64,000 nucleotides of DNA from Streptomyces specialis (GCF_001493375.1 NZ_LN929894.1:62001-126000), one strand, 5' to 3'. Shown: positions 18,004-26,290, numbered from the stretch's first letter. Numbers and translations: made by a program. Notes: generated by a model not told the origin, from the sequence alone.

Positions 18004-18026
18004 TAATTGCGAAGCGCTCGCAATTA
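18004..18026. promoter_or_regulatory. Nur-box-like palindrome in front of the ABC operon
   Basis: TAATTGCGA at 18004-18012 and TCGCAATTA at 18018-18026 are perfect 9-bp arms around AGCGC. The core TTGC-GA-N5-TC-GCAA fits the Nur box described in Streptomyces coelicolor (tTGCaa-N5-ttGCAA), bound by the nickel-responsive Fur homologue Nur. It lies about 30 bp upstream of the NikA-like start, within reach of the promoter. Confidence 0.65.
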
Positions 18027-18564
18027 AACAGTAGAGGCGACAAGCTTCCTCCAGGGGGCCCGGTCGCGGGCCCCACGGCCCGGTGGCGGCGGTAGGGCGG
18101 CCCCGGGGTGACCGAGGGGACGGCCCCGGCCGCGCACCCGGCTCCCGGCGGTGACGAGGGCGGCGTCCGGCGTGGACCGGGCCGGGCGCGGCGACCGGGC
18201 GCGGGTTCTACCGGGCGGTTCGCGATACCGCCATGCCTTCCGGCCGCTTTTCTTCGCTCGCATGAGCGAATTGATCGCTTCGGGGCGGAGTGTGGCAGGA
18301 ATCCGTGGGGAAGGCCCGATCATTCGTGGTCATGAAACGGTCGGAAATAACCACGGATTCGGGCGCGGCGCTCAGCGGGCGACATCCCCACCCCCGCCCC
18401 AACGCGACAATCCCGCCTGCGGATTGGCCGACTTTGATATCTGCGGTTCCGGTGATTAGCGGTGGGGTAGGTGGCGCGCTACCGTGCCCATGCGCAAGGC
18501 CCCGGCGGTTGTCAGCCAGAAACCGGGGCCCCGCTGGAACGGTTCGAGAACGAAGGAGATTCGC
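18027..18564. other. Intergenic region without a convincing gene
   Basis: Between the ABC operon promoter and the small membrane protein there are only short frames without good ribosome sites. The stretch from about 18230 to 18450 is AT-richer than its surroundings and holds an inverted pair CGTGGT/ACCACG around 18325-18355. This suggests promoter or operator function for the downstream gene, but no specific site can be named. Confidence 0.4.
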
Positions 18565-18825
18565 ATGCCCGAACACTTTTCCGTGCCATGCCCCGGAGGG
18601 GCTGGCACGGTTCATGACAGTAGCAGGGAGCGGGAATCCGGCGCGGGTTTCAGTGCTGTCTCTGTCATCGTGCCGGTGGGGCTGGTGCTGGTGCTGCCGG
18701 TGCTCACTGCCGTGGTGATCTGCGGCGCGCGGCCCGCGCTCGCCGACTGGCTGCTGATCGCCGGCCTGGTCGGGGGACTGCCGTCCGGGCACTGCTCCTA
18801 CCAGCGGATTCGCCGGACCGGGTGA
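18565..18825 (+). CDS. Small membrane protein, unknown function
   Basis: An 86-residue protein. After a polar N-terminus of about 35 residues come two hydrophobic segments, SVIVPVGLVLVLPVLTAVVI and ADWLLIAGLVGGL, so it is probably a small two-helix membrane protein. ATG at 18565 has AAGGAG seven bases before it, which argues for a real gene. No family is recognised. A strong hairpin terminator follows seven bases after its stop, so it is a single-gene transcript. Confidence 0.6.
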   Translation: MPEHFSVPCPGGAGTVHDSSRERESGAGFSAVSVIVPVGLVLVLPVLTAVVICGARPALADWLLIAGLVGGLPSGHCSYQRIRRTG

Positions 18826-18831
18826 TGCCCA

Positions 18832-18868
18832 CGCCGGCCGGCGGAAACGCGACTTCCGCCGGCCGGCG
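18832..18868. terminator. Strong hairpin terminator
   Basis: CGCCGGCCGGCGGAA at 18832-18846 pairs perfectly with TTCCGCCGGCCGGCG at 18854-18868 around a seven-base loop. It directly follows the small membrane-protein gene. Confidence 0.75.
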
Positions 18869-18975
18869 CGCGGGCGCGGCGCCCAGGAAAGAGAGCGGAG
18901 GCGGCTCTTCCATTTCTGTCGTCGGGTGCGCGGAACGGAGCGGACACCGGGTGAGAAATAGCGGAGGGGATTCCG

Positions 18976-20121
18976 ATGCCGTCTGACGGTCCAGCCGTCG
19001 AGCCTCCCGTCGAGCCGTGCCGCGTCTGCGGTCGCCCGGTACCGCAGCAGCGGCGGGGCCGGACCAAGCTGTACTGCGACCCCGGATGCCGGCGGCGGGC
19101 ACAGCGCGAACGCGCCGTCTGCGTGGAGAAGGACCCCCTGCCGGCCGCGCGGCGGGCCGAATCCGTCGCGGAGGACCTGCACCTGCTCACCGGGCGCCTG
19201 GTGGCGGCCGAGGAGGGGGAGCGGGACCTGGAGGTGCTGCTGGAGTGCGCCCGGCGGCTCGCCCGCGGCGTCGACGTGTACATCGCGGCGGCGGTGAACG
19301 ACGCCCGCAACGCCAAGATGACGTGGGAAGCGGTGGGGCAGGCGGCGGTCACGACCGCGGCGGCGGCCCGTTCCCGGTGGCACGCGCCGGAGGTGGAACG
19401 CAAGCTGGCCCGGTGGGAGGAGGAGAGCGGCGCCTTCCTCCCGCCCCGGCGGAGAAAGCGGGCCGCCGTCCCGGAGGCGGAGGTCGCCACCGAGACGGAG
19501 ACGGGCGAGAACGGCCGGTCGCGCGCCGCGGGCTATCTGGCGGCGGCGCTCACCCAGATGTACAAGATCAGCGGCCAGTCCCACCGCGAACTCGCCGCCG
19601 CCCTCGGGGTGTCGCAGTCCTACGTCACGCGCATCCTCGCCGGCCACCGGGTGCCGGCCTGGCACGCGGTGTGCACGCTGGTGGAGGCCCTGAAGGGCGA
19701 GCCGGGGGAACTGCGGGTCCTGTGGGAGATCGCCTGGGGCTTCAACCCCCCGCCGAGGTGGCCCCGGGACGAGGCCGTGGACCGGCTGCACGCCGTGCTG
19801 CGGGGCCTGCACATCGCCGCCGGGTGGCCCCCGGCGTCCGTCATCCGCCGGAAGACCGCGAGCGAGGCGGGGATCGAGGTGGACGAGGCGTCCATCGACC
19901 GGATGCTCAACGGCCGGGAGGTCCCGGACTGGGAGACGCTCGCCGCCCTGGTCCTCGCCCTCGACGGCCGCGCGGAGGACTTCGTCGGCCTGTGGCAGGA
20001 CGTGGACTACGCCTACCTGATCGCCACCGATGGCGGCGGCAACGGCGGCACCGAACGCCCGGTGACCAGCCCACGCGCCCGGCGGGGCCGCCGCCCGGTG
20101 GGCAAACGCCGAAGGCGCTGA
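18976..20121 (+). CDS. HTH DNA-binding protein with N-terminal Cys-pair motif
   Basis: A 381-residue protein with an N-terminal zinc-ribbon-like segment (CRVCGRPVPQQ, then KLYCDPGCRRRAQR; four Cys in two pairs, residues 14-45). A Cro/C1-type helix-turn-helix lies near residue 200 (QSHRELAAALGVSQSYVTRI). A second related segment near 310 (SIDRMLNGREVPDWETLAAL) may be a further HTH. The tail is Arg-rich. It is probably a transcription regulator of unknown target. ATG at 18976 follows a purine-rich GGAGGGGATT site. The sigma-like gene follows, and the two may work together. Confidence 0.75.
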   Translation: MPSDGPAVEPPVEPCRVCGRPVPQQRRGRTKLYCDPGCRRRAQRERAVCVEKDPLPAARRAESVAEDLHLLTGRLVAAEEGERDLEVLLECARRLARGVDVYIAAAVNDARNAKMTWEAVGQAAVTTAAAARSRWHAPEVERKLARWEEESGAFLPPRRRKRAAVPEAEVATETETGENGRSRAAGYLAAALTQMYKISGQSHRELAAALGVSQSYVTRILAGHRVPAWHAVCTLVEALKGEPGELRVLWEIAWGFNPPPRWPRDEAVDRLHAVLRGLHIAAGWPPASVIRRKTASEAGIEVDEASIDRMLNGREVPDWETLAALVLALDGRAEDFVGLWQDVDYAYLIATDGGGNGGTERPVTSPRARRGRRPVGKRRRR

Positions 20122-20165
20122 CGCACATGACCGAACCCGTACGCGTCTTCCAGGGGAGGCTTCGC

Positions 20166-20663
20166 ATGATTCCGCCGCAGCCCGATCCCGGCCCGTTCCG
20201 CACCGGGCCCGCCGGAGCACCCGAGGTCATCGGGGTGGGTTCTCCGCCCGTACGGCTGCGCCTGCCCGTGGAGTTCGCCGCCTTCTGCGCGCTGCACCAC
20301 GGCCGCTACCTGCGGTACTGCCGGCTCCGGCTGCCCGGGACGGCCGTCGCGGAAGCGGTCGTGGAGAGCGCGCTGGGCGAACTGGCCACCCGCTGGGCCG
20401 CCGCCCTCGCCACCAGCCCGGCCGCGCTGGCCTGGCACCTGCTCGGCCGGCGGGTGGACGCCGAGGCCCGGGCGGCCGGCCAAGGCGACGTCCTGCACCG
20501 CCTGTTGCCGGCACCGCAGGCCGACGCGGTGCTCCTGCGGCGGCGCCTGCGGATGAGCCTGGCCGAGACCGCCGAGGTGATGGGGCTCGCCCCGCGCGAC
20601 GTCACCTGGCATCTGCTGCTGGCCGAACGGCGTCTCGCGCCGGGGCTGACCGGCCCGGCCTGA
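20166..20663 (+). CDS. Sigma-factor-like regulatory protein
   Basis: A 165-residue protein. Residues 35-90 (EFAAFCALHHGRYLRYCRLR, then AVVESALGELATRWAAAL) resemble sigma region 2. Residues 120-160 (LLRRRLRMSLAETAEVMGLA, then PRDVTWHLLLAERRLAPGL) resemble sigma region 4. It therefore looks like a small, divergent ECF-type sigma factor whose region 2 is poorly conserved. ATG at 20166 is preferred because GGGGAGG lies seven bases upstream; ATG at 20127 lacks a site but would couple it to the HTH gene six bases before. Promoter-recognition ability is uncertain. Confidence 0.65.
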   Translation: MIPPQPDPGPFRTGPAGAPEVIGVGSPPVRLRLPVEFAAFCALHHGRYLRYCRLRLPGTAVAEAVVESALGELATRWAAALATSPAALAWHLLGRRVDAEARAAGQGDVLHRLLPAPQADAVLLRRRLRMSLAETAEVMGLAPRDVTWHLLLAERRLAPGLTGPA

Positions 20664-20874
20664 GACGGCGCCCCGCGTTCCGGCGCTTTCACGTACTCCG
20701 TGTCGCCCGTGCGCGCGCCCTCGGTGCGCATCCCCGCCGTGTGCGCCGGAGCACACACGTCCCCTCCCGGCCGATCTCACGATTCTCCGCCAACCCGCCT
20801 GGCAGCGCTTTACGATGGGCGTTTTCGTATACCGATAATGCCCACTTCAACGATCAGGCGAGGCCCCCCACTGC

Positions 20875-21687
20875 ATGGACGATGACACCCTGCCCCTTTC
20901 TCCCCCCGACGTAGGCGTACCGACCATCGCGCGCATGGACAACTACCTGCTGGGCGGCAAGGATCACTACGAGGCCGAACGGCAGGCATCCCACCGCCTC
21001 CTGACGATGGTCCCCACCGCGCGGACCGTGGCGGTCCACCGCCGCAGATTCCTCGAACGCGTCGTGCGCACCCTCGCCCGGGAACTCGGCATCCGCCAGT
21101 TCATCGACCACGGATGCGGCCTGCCCGCCCTGGACAACGTCCACGAGATCGCCCAGCGCGTCCACCCGCACGCGCGCACCGTCTACGTGGACGACGATCC
21201 GGTGGTGGCCAGTTACGGCCAGGCGTACCTGGAACGCGACGAGCGGACCGCCTTCCTGCGCGCCGACATCCGCGAACCGGCGGCCGTGCTGGATCATCCC
21301 CGGGTCCGCGAACTGTTCGACCCGCGCGAGCCCGTCGCCGCCCTCTTCGTCTCCGTGCTCCACTGCGTTCCCGACCAGGACGACCCCGCCGGGATCATCG
21401 GCACGGTTGCCTCCCGGCTCCCGTCCGGCAGCGCCGTGGTCATCAGCCATCTGGTGAGCGACGAGGAGGACGTCCGCGAGCGGGTCACGGACTTCATGCG
21501 GCGCCGCACGCGGGGGAGTTGGGGGCGGGTGAGATCCCGGCAGGAGGTGGAACGTTGCTTCGCGCCGCTGGAGATCCTCCACCCGGGAGTCGTCGACGTC
21601 TGTGCCTGGCGCCCCGATTCGGAGCTGGCCCGGGTGGTGGGAAGCGGCCGGTGGATGGAGTACGGCGGCGTCGGCCGCGTGCGCTGA
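20875..21687 (+). CDS. SAM-dependent methyltransferase, DUF574 family
   Basis: A 270-residue protein of the actinobacterial DUF574/Methyltransf_19 family. The family start is clear in IARMDNYLLGGKDHYEAERQ, followed by the SAM-binding HGCGLPALDNVHEIAQRVHP, YVDDDPVVASYGQAYL and DIREPAAVL. Members lack known substrates and are common in streptomycete regulatory islands. The lone ATG at 20875 has a weak GAGG site. It is convergent with the XRE regulator, with a GC-rich hairpin between them. Confidence 0.88.
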   Translation: MDDDTLPLSPPDVGVPTIARMDNYLLGGKDHYEAERQASHRLLTMVPTARTVAVHRRRFLERVVRTLARELGIRQFIDHGCGLPALDNVHEIAQRVHPHARTVYVDDDPVVASYGQAYLERDERTAFLRADIREPAAVLDHPRVRELFDPREPVAALFVSVLHCVPDQDDPAGIIGTVASRLPSGSAVVISHLVSDEEDVRERVTDFMRRRTRGSWGRVRSRQEVERCFAPLEILHPGVVDVCAWRPDSELARVVGSGRWMEYGGVGRVR

Positions 21688-21703
21688 GGGAACGGCGTGT
21701 CCT

Positions 21704-21734
21704 GGGCCGGACGCGGGAAGGACGCGGCCGGCCC
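21704..21734. terminator. Possible bidirectional hairpin
   Basis: GGGCCGG at 21704-21710 and CCGGCCC at 21728-21734 can pair between the convergent methyltransferase and XRE genes. The loop is long (17 bases), so the call is tentative. Confidence 0.4.
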
Positions 21735-21743
21735 GGGGCAGCG

Positions 21744-22670
21744 TCAGTGATACCGCCAGGCCGCTCGCTTCAGCATGGCCAGGCTCTCCTGCTTCGACTC
21801 GGCGCCGCGGCTGATGTCCTCCATGATGCGGAGGTACTCCTCGGTGCGCCGGGGCTCCTCCAGGTACAGCGCGTCCGCCGCCTGCTCCAGGTAGATGATG
21901 TCCGGCAGATGCGGCGCCGGGAACCTCAAGTGGGTGATCGGGCCCCCCGCGTGCCCGGGGCCACCGAAGTCGAACGGCACGACCTGGAGCACCACGTTGG
22001 GCAACTCGGTCATGGCGATCAGATGGTCGAACTGCTCGGCCATCTCCGCGTTGGTGCCCATCCTGCGCTGGAGGACCCCCTCGTCGAGGATCGCCCACAG
22101 GTGCAGCGGATCCCGCTGCCGGGTCAGCAGGTCCTGGCGCGCCAGGCGCAACTCCACCCGGCGCTGCACCTCTTCCCGCGTGACCCGTCGCCTCAGACGC
22201 GACAGACCCGCCCAGGTCACGGTCCGCGCGTACCGCTCGGTCTGCAGCAGGCCGGGCACGTGGTGCGCGTCGTACACGCGGATCTGGGAGGCCGCGGACT
22301 CCAGGCCGAGGAAGGTCTCGAACCACTCCGGCGTCAGGTCCGCGTAAGCGTGCCACCAGCCCGGCGCGTTGGCGCGCCGGACCAGCTCCCTGACATCGTC
22401 CAGCAGCCGCCGGTCCTTCCGGCCGTAGAGGGCCAGGAGGCTGGCCACCTCCTGCCCCGACAACTGGGACTGGCCGTGCGCCGTTTCCATACGGCTGATC
22501 TTGGATTCCGAGCAGCCCAGGTGCCTGGCGGCCGCGCGTGCGGATATCCCCCGCTGCTCACGCCAGTTGCGCAGCATGATGCCGAGGGCGACCCGCAGCA
22601 CCGTTGGCGTATTCGCCGGCCGGCCGAGAAGGTCCACCATCGACGGCACACGGGCTGGCTCGCTCGCCAT
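21744..22670 (-). CDS. WhiJ-like XRE regulator with DUF5753 domain
   Basis: A 308-residue regulator. The HTH is at about residues 25-85 (LRNWREQRGISARAAARHLG, then CSESKISRMETAHGQ). The C-terminal DUF5753 region contains VYDAHHVPGLLQTERYARTV and DEGVLQRRMG. This is the WhiJ-like family, in which the HTH protein pairs with a small DUF397 partner and often an anti-sigma-like ATPase; all three genes are here together. S. coelicolor WhiJ represses sporulation-related genes, but most paralogues have unknown targets. It starts at 22670 with ATG, upstream of which lies the DUF397 gene on the same strand, 97 bp away. Confidence 0.88.
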   Translation of the reverse strand: MASEPARVPSMVDLLGRPANTPTVLRVALGIMLRNWREQRGISARAAARHLGCSESKISRMETAHGQSQLSGQEVASLLALYGRKDRRLLDDVRELVRRANAPGWWHAYADLTPEWFETFLGLESAASQIRVYDAHHVPGLLQTERYARTVTWAGLSRLRRRVTREEVQRRVELRLARQDLLTRQRDPLHLWAILDEGVLQRRMGTNAEMAEQFDHLIAMTELPNVVLQVVPFDFGGPGHAGGPITHLRFPAPHLPDIIYLEQAADALYLEEPRRTEEYLRIMEDISRGAESKQESLAMLKRAAWRYH

Positions 22671-22767
22671 GCACGTCTCTCCCTTACGTCGTGAGACTCC
22701 AACAGTCCCTGGATGTCGCTACATTGAGACACAACAGGAACACAGAGTCCCACGAACCCGGGGGTTT

Positions 22768-23004
22768 TCAAAGAAGGTCGTCAAATTCCCCCAGCTTCAC
22801 CCCCTGCACGAAAGCGGCGATCTCCCCGGGCGTGTAAATCAGCGCCGGACCCTGCGGATCACGCGAGTTCCTCACGGCCGCGCCTCCGCCGGGCAGGGCC
22901 GCCACCTCCACGCAGTTGCCCAGCGCGCTGCTCGCCCGGCTCTTGCGCCATACCACGCCTTCGATCATGTCCGCGGACACGCCGTTGCTGTATCGCTCAC
23001 CCAT
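22768..23004 (-). CDS. DUF397 small regulatory partner
   Basis: A 78-residue DUF397 protein with the typical VVWRKSRASSALGNCVEVAA start and the tail VRNSRDPQGPALIYTPGEIA, AFVQGVKLGEFDD. Such proteins work with WhiJ-like HTH proteins, one of which is encoded next door. ATG at 23004 has a GGAGAGAG site upstream. It is divergent from the ATPase gene at 23265. Confidence 0.92.
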   Translation of the reverse strand: MGERYSNGVSADMIEGVVWRKSRASSALGNCVEVAALPGGGAAVRNSRDPQGPALIYTPGEIAAFVQGVKLGEFDDLL

Positions 23005-23264
23005 ATCTCTCTCCACCGTGCTGAACTCCCAGCCGCTACTGGGTAGTAATTGAACAGATGGTCGCTCTACCGCACCCCCACACGGGTTTATGTACCCGCA
23101 CTTGCAGCCCGCACGCACGATCCGGAATAGTGGCCCGACACCCTTTCCCCTCTCTCCGCCCCCGGGAGCCGACCTGTGACGGCGCACCCGCATGCCGCCG
23201 CGAGCCGCATCTCCGGCTCTCCTCATCGCTTTTCCGTGAGCCGGGCGCGGCGGGCGAAGTGAAT

Positions 23265-23684
23265 ATGCCTTCGGAATCCGCTCATCGGTTCACCGCACGC
23301 ATGTTCGCCGCGTTACCCGTCGACCTCTCGTCCGCCCGGCATTTCACCACCGTCACCCTGCAACGGTGGCGCCTGTTCACCACGGTGGACGACGCCGCGT
23401 CCGTCGTCTCCGAACTCATGGCCTGGGCCATGGCCGACCCCGCCTACGACAATGTCTGGCTCGGACTCGCCCACCATCAGGCGCTGTTGTGCGTCGTCAT
23501 CCCCGGCACGGTCCCCGGCGCCGCCGTGAGCGGCCCGCGCACGGGAACCGTCCACCACCTCGCGGCGGGCACCCGCCACCGGCGCCGCATCATCGACGCG
23601 CTCACCGACGAGTGGGGCCGGACCCGCGACACACACAGCACGATCCTCTGGGCCCGCGTCCCCACCCGCCCCCCCACCCCGTGA
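23265..23684 (+). CDS. Anti-sigma-like ATP-binding protein (AbaA/WhiJ locus type)
   Basis: A 139-residue protein of the GHKL-ATPase fold in a reduced form: the N-terminal region RHFTTVTLQRWRLFTTVDDA and SVVSELMAWAM correspond to the helix carrying the N-box in RsbW/SpoIIAB-like anti-sigma kinases. The usual catalytic ENA pattern is not obvious, and the ATP lid is poorly conserved, so activity is doubtful. Together with the XRE and DUF397 genes it completes a whiJ-type trio. ATG at 23265 follows GCGAAGTG, a weak site. Confidence 0.65.
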   Translation: MPSESAHRFTARMFAALPVDLSSARHFTTVTLQRWRLFTTVDDAASVVSELMAWAMADPAYDNVWLGLAHHQALLCVVIPGTVPGAAVSGPRTGTVHHLAAGTRHRRRIIDALTDEWGRTRDTHSTILWARVPTRPPTP

Positions 23685-23846
23685 GCCCGTTCCGTGCCGT
23701 CACGGCGGTGTTCCGGGTGGGGCTCGGGCCGGTTTTCCGGATGGTGTGTCCCGGTGGTCGTCGATGACTTGCCGTGGGGCCCGGTGTCTACCCGAGGGCG
23801 GGGGCGAGCGTAGGCACGGGCGGTGCCGGGAGGCGCGGTGAGGGGC

Positions 23847-23924
23847 GTACGATAACGGGGAGGAGAAGGGCAAGAAAGTGGACGGGGGATGGGATGGGGA
23901 GAGGAGGAGGGGTATAGGAGACAG
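23847..23924. other. Degraded Illumina/Nextera adapter join 1
   Basis: GTATAGGAGACAG at 23912-23924 is one base off the transposon mosaic-end tail GTATAAGAGACAG. The G-rich stretch before it weakly fits the P5 primer. No gene is present from 23685 to 24031. This is the weakest of the eight joins by itself, but it fits the series. Confidence 0.6.
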
Positions 23925-24031
23925 GGGGCGTGGGCAAGCTGCGGTACTCGTCGCGGTGCCGGCGGCCGGTCGGGCCCGCGGTCCCCGGCGGCCAGGGCCG
24001 CCGCGGACGGCGGGCGATGTCCCTGCCCGCG

Positions 24032-25303
24032 CTACAGGACGGTGTCCCACAGGGCGAGCAGATGCTGGTCGGCGGAGGTGGTGACGCTGAAGTCCTCCAG
24101 GCCGGGGGAGCCGTCGGCCTGCCAGCGGATGATCTGGTCCTCGATGCGGTCCCACAGGGGGTACGCGGACTGGCGGACCGTCCACTTCTCGGCGTGCTCG
24201 CGCAGCGCGGCCCACACCTGGGCCTCGGGGTCCCAGTACAGATGCCCGTCGGGCAGCCCGATGTCCTGGATCCACGGGGCCGCCGCCTGGGCGACGAACC
24301 GGGCCGTGGGGTCGTTCAGGTCGATGGGCGTGATCAGGGCGGGGCGTTCCCCGGAGCGGCTGGTGTCCGGGGGGTGTCCCTTATACACATCTGACGCTGC
24401 CGACGAAGGGGGTAGGGGGGAGGTCGGGGGGTGAGGAATGCTGAAAAAAAAAACGAGGAGAAGCGAGAAGGACTGGTAAGAGCGTGGACGTGCCTGAGTA
24501 ACAGGATGAGGCAGAGGCGGCGGCTTGTGGGGCTGGGCGAGTTCGAGTCCGGCGCCCGCGGGGCTGATCAGCCGGCCCACGGCCGCGGCGGGCTCGCTCA
24601 GGGTGCCGCCCTCCTCGCCGGTGAGCCGCGCGCGCGCGGTCGCGCCGAGCCAGCCGCCGAGGGGGGCGATGATCTCGCCGCCGGGCCGGAGGAGGGCGAA
24701 CCAGAGCCAGGGGATGGTGATGACGGCGCAGGTGGAGATGATGCGGTCCCACTGGCCCAGGGCCCCGGGCCATCCCGTCACGCCGTCGCCGTCGATCACG
24801 CGGGGGTGGTGACCGGCGGCGGCCAGGGACTGGCGGGGGCGGCGCGCGATGTCGGTGTTGATCTCGACGGTGGTGACGAGGTCGTCGCCCAGCCGGTGGC
24901 TGAGCAGGGCGGTGGTGTAGCCGGTGCCGGTGCCGATGAGCAGGACGCGCATGCCGTCCTCGATGCCGGCTTCCTCCAGGATCCGCACCGCCTCGCCCGG
25001 GGCGAGGCCGGTGTGGGTGGGTTCGCGGTGGATCACGCTCCCGATCTCGTCGGGGCGGATGCCGGCGACCCGGGTGACGGCGGGCTCGTCGCGGTAGCAG
25101 AGCGCCTGCCAGTCGGGATGCGCGGGGGTGATCGGCTCCCAGCCGGCGCCTCGGCGGCGGAAGACGCCGTCACGCAGGAAGAGGTGCCTCGGGACGGTGC
25201 GCACGGCTTGGCGCCAGGCTTCGGTGCGCAGATGTCCGGAGGCGGTGAGCGTGTCGGTCAGCTCGGTGCGCAGGGCCTGTTCGCGATCGTCGTCGGCTGT
25301 CAT
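24032..25303 (-). CDS. ATP-grasp-RiPP-type methyltransferase, split by adapter
   Basis: Two pieces of one PCMT-like methyltransferase. The N-terminal 263 codons (25303-24515) contain RTELTDTLTASGHLRTEAWR, AVRTVPRHLF, motif I VLLIGTGTGYTTALLSHRLG, TTVEINTDIARRPRQSLA and RIISTCAVITIPW. The C-terminal 114 codons (24373-24032) contain YPLWDRIEDQIIRWQADGSP, the tail typical of methyltransferases of ATP-grasp peptide (graspetide) systems. These enzymes methylate an aspartate in the modified peptide. Codons between are adapter sequence that happens to stay in frame; SAASDVYK is its telltale translation. No ATP-grasp ligase or precursor is seen nearby, perhaps because both flanks are assembly joins. 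ATG at 25303 has GGAGA upstream. Confidence 0.75.
   Translation of the reverse strand: MTADDDREQALRTELTDTLTASGHLRTEAWRQAVRTVPRHLFLRDGVFRRRGAGWEPITPAHPDWQALCYRDEPAVTRVAGIRPDEIGSVIHREPTHTGLAPGEAVRILEEAGIEDGMRVLLIGTGTGYTTALLSHRLGDDLVTTVEINTDIARRPRQSLAAAGHHPRVIDGDGVTGWPGALGQWDRIISTCAVITIPWLWFALLRPGGEIIAPLGGWLGATARARLTGEEGGTLSEPAAAVGRLISPAGAGLELAQPHKPPPLPHPVTQARPRSYQSFSLLLVFFFSIPHPPTSPLPPSSAASDVYKGHPPDTSRSGERPALITPIDLNDPTARFVAQAAAPWIQDIGLPDGHLYWDPEAQVWAALREHAEKWTVRQSAYPLWDRIEDQIIRWQADGSPGLEDFSVTTSADQHLLALWDTVL
24374..24514. other. Nextera adapter join 2
   Basis: TCTTATACACATCT-like mosaic end (24374-24392), then GACGCTGCCGACGA (24393-24406), an eight-base stretch AGGGGGTA, a degraded P5 tail and a run of A at about 24443. 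The reverse P7 side follows to about 24514. It interrupts the methyltransferase gene. Confidence 0.92.
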
Positions 25304-25608
25304 GGTTCGTCTCCGTGGTCCAGCGGCCCGGGACCGGGGCGTCCGCCCGGTCGGTGAGTGGTGCGGGGTGGAGCGGCGAGGTGCGTCTGCCACCCGTTCG
25401 GGCGGGGCGAGGGTACGACGTCACCCGAATCGCATGGTGGTCCGAAAGCCCGGTCATGTCGATGGCCCCGGCACCGTTCGGGGCGGGTGTCTACGCGGCG
25501 GGGAGGTGGATGTGCGGGCTGGACACCCGGTCCGTCGCGTCCCGGCTGCCCGTGGGTGCCGTACCCACGGGGTGTCGGCCGCACGCGTGGGACGGCCGGG
25601 GGCGTAGG
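25304..25608. other. Upstream region of the methyltransferase, no gene recognised
   Basis: Short overlapping frames occur but none has a convincing ribosome site, codon pattern or family. The region ends in adapter at 25609, so any promoter partner or neighbouring biosynthetic gene has been lost. Confidence 0.4.
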
Positions 25609-25724
25609 CTGTCTCTTATACCCGTCTGACGCTGCCGGCGAAGGGTGTACGTGAGGGGTCTGTCGGACGCCGCGTGTTGAGTCAACACAGACTGTGGGGA
25701 GGAAGAGTGAAAGAGATAGACCAG
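25609..25724. other. Nextera adapter join 3
   Basis: CTGTCTCTTATACCCGTCT is the mosaic end with two errors, followed by GACGCTGCCGGCGA, AGGGTGTA in the index position and a degraded P5 tail. On the far side GTGAAAGAGATAGACCAG resembles the other mosaic end. Confidence 0.92.
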
Positions 25725-25726
25725 GG

Positions 25727-26290
25727 GAGCCGGAGCCGTCGCGGAGCCGGAAGGAGCCGGTGTTCCCGGAGCCCACGCCGTGGCCGGAGACCCGCGACGG
25801 CGACGAGGCGTGCGGGGGCGACCCGTTCGATCCGGACGCGGTGGTCGCCTACTCCCCGGACGGCCCGGCCTACGAGGGGACCGGCCCGCACCCGGCCGTT
25901 CTGCACAAGGTGGGCGTCGTTCCGGAGGTCGATCTGCCGCTCCTGCCCACCGCGTGGGCGCCGTCCCCCTACAGCGGGTTCACGGAGCTGCTCGTCTGCC
26001 AGTACACGGACCGGGAGTTCACGGGCGAGAAGGTCGGTGACTGCGCCTACCTCGGGGGCACGCTCGGCGACGCGAACCCCGAGGTGTGGTCCGCGCGGTA
26101 CGTGTACCGGGTGTTCGAGGCCAGGACCGGGGAGCTGGTCGGCGAGTTCGCCCTGGACGGCACCACCACCCCCGACGAGACCTGCCCGGAGACGTCGTAC
26201 GCGCCGCCCTCGACGTACCGGCAGTTGGTGGAGAGCGACGCGCTGGAGGAGGAGCTGCGTCCCCTGGTCGAGGGTCCCGCGCCCGGCTGA
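25727..26290 (+). CDS. Hypothetical protein, 5' truncated at an adapter join
   Basis: About 187 codons are left; the start is lost in adapter sequence. It is acidic, with four Cys (ACGGD, VCQYT, GDCAY, ETCPE) spaced as in a secreted disulfide protein, and ends ELRPLVEGPAPG. No family is recognised. The N-terminus may have carried a signal peptide. Any apparent ATG at 25694 lies in adapter and is not its start. Confidence 0.55.
   Translation, partial: EPEPSRSRKEPVFPEPTPWPETRDGDEACGGDPFDPDAVVAYSPDGPAYEGTGPHPAVLHKVGVVPEVDLPLLPTAWAPSPYSGFTELLVCQYTDREFTGEKVGDCAYLGGTLGDANPEVWSARYVYRVFEARTGELVGEFALDGTTTPDETCPETSYAPPSTYRQLVESDALEEELRPLVEGPAPG

Noticed and set aside
24431..25357. Long forward-strand reading frames opposite the methyltransferase, and C-terminal CPLYTSDAADE- or LLYPSDAAGE-like peptides
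   Set aside because: They are shadows of the reverse-strand gene and translations of adapter sequence, not proteins.
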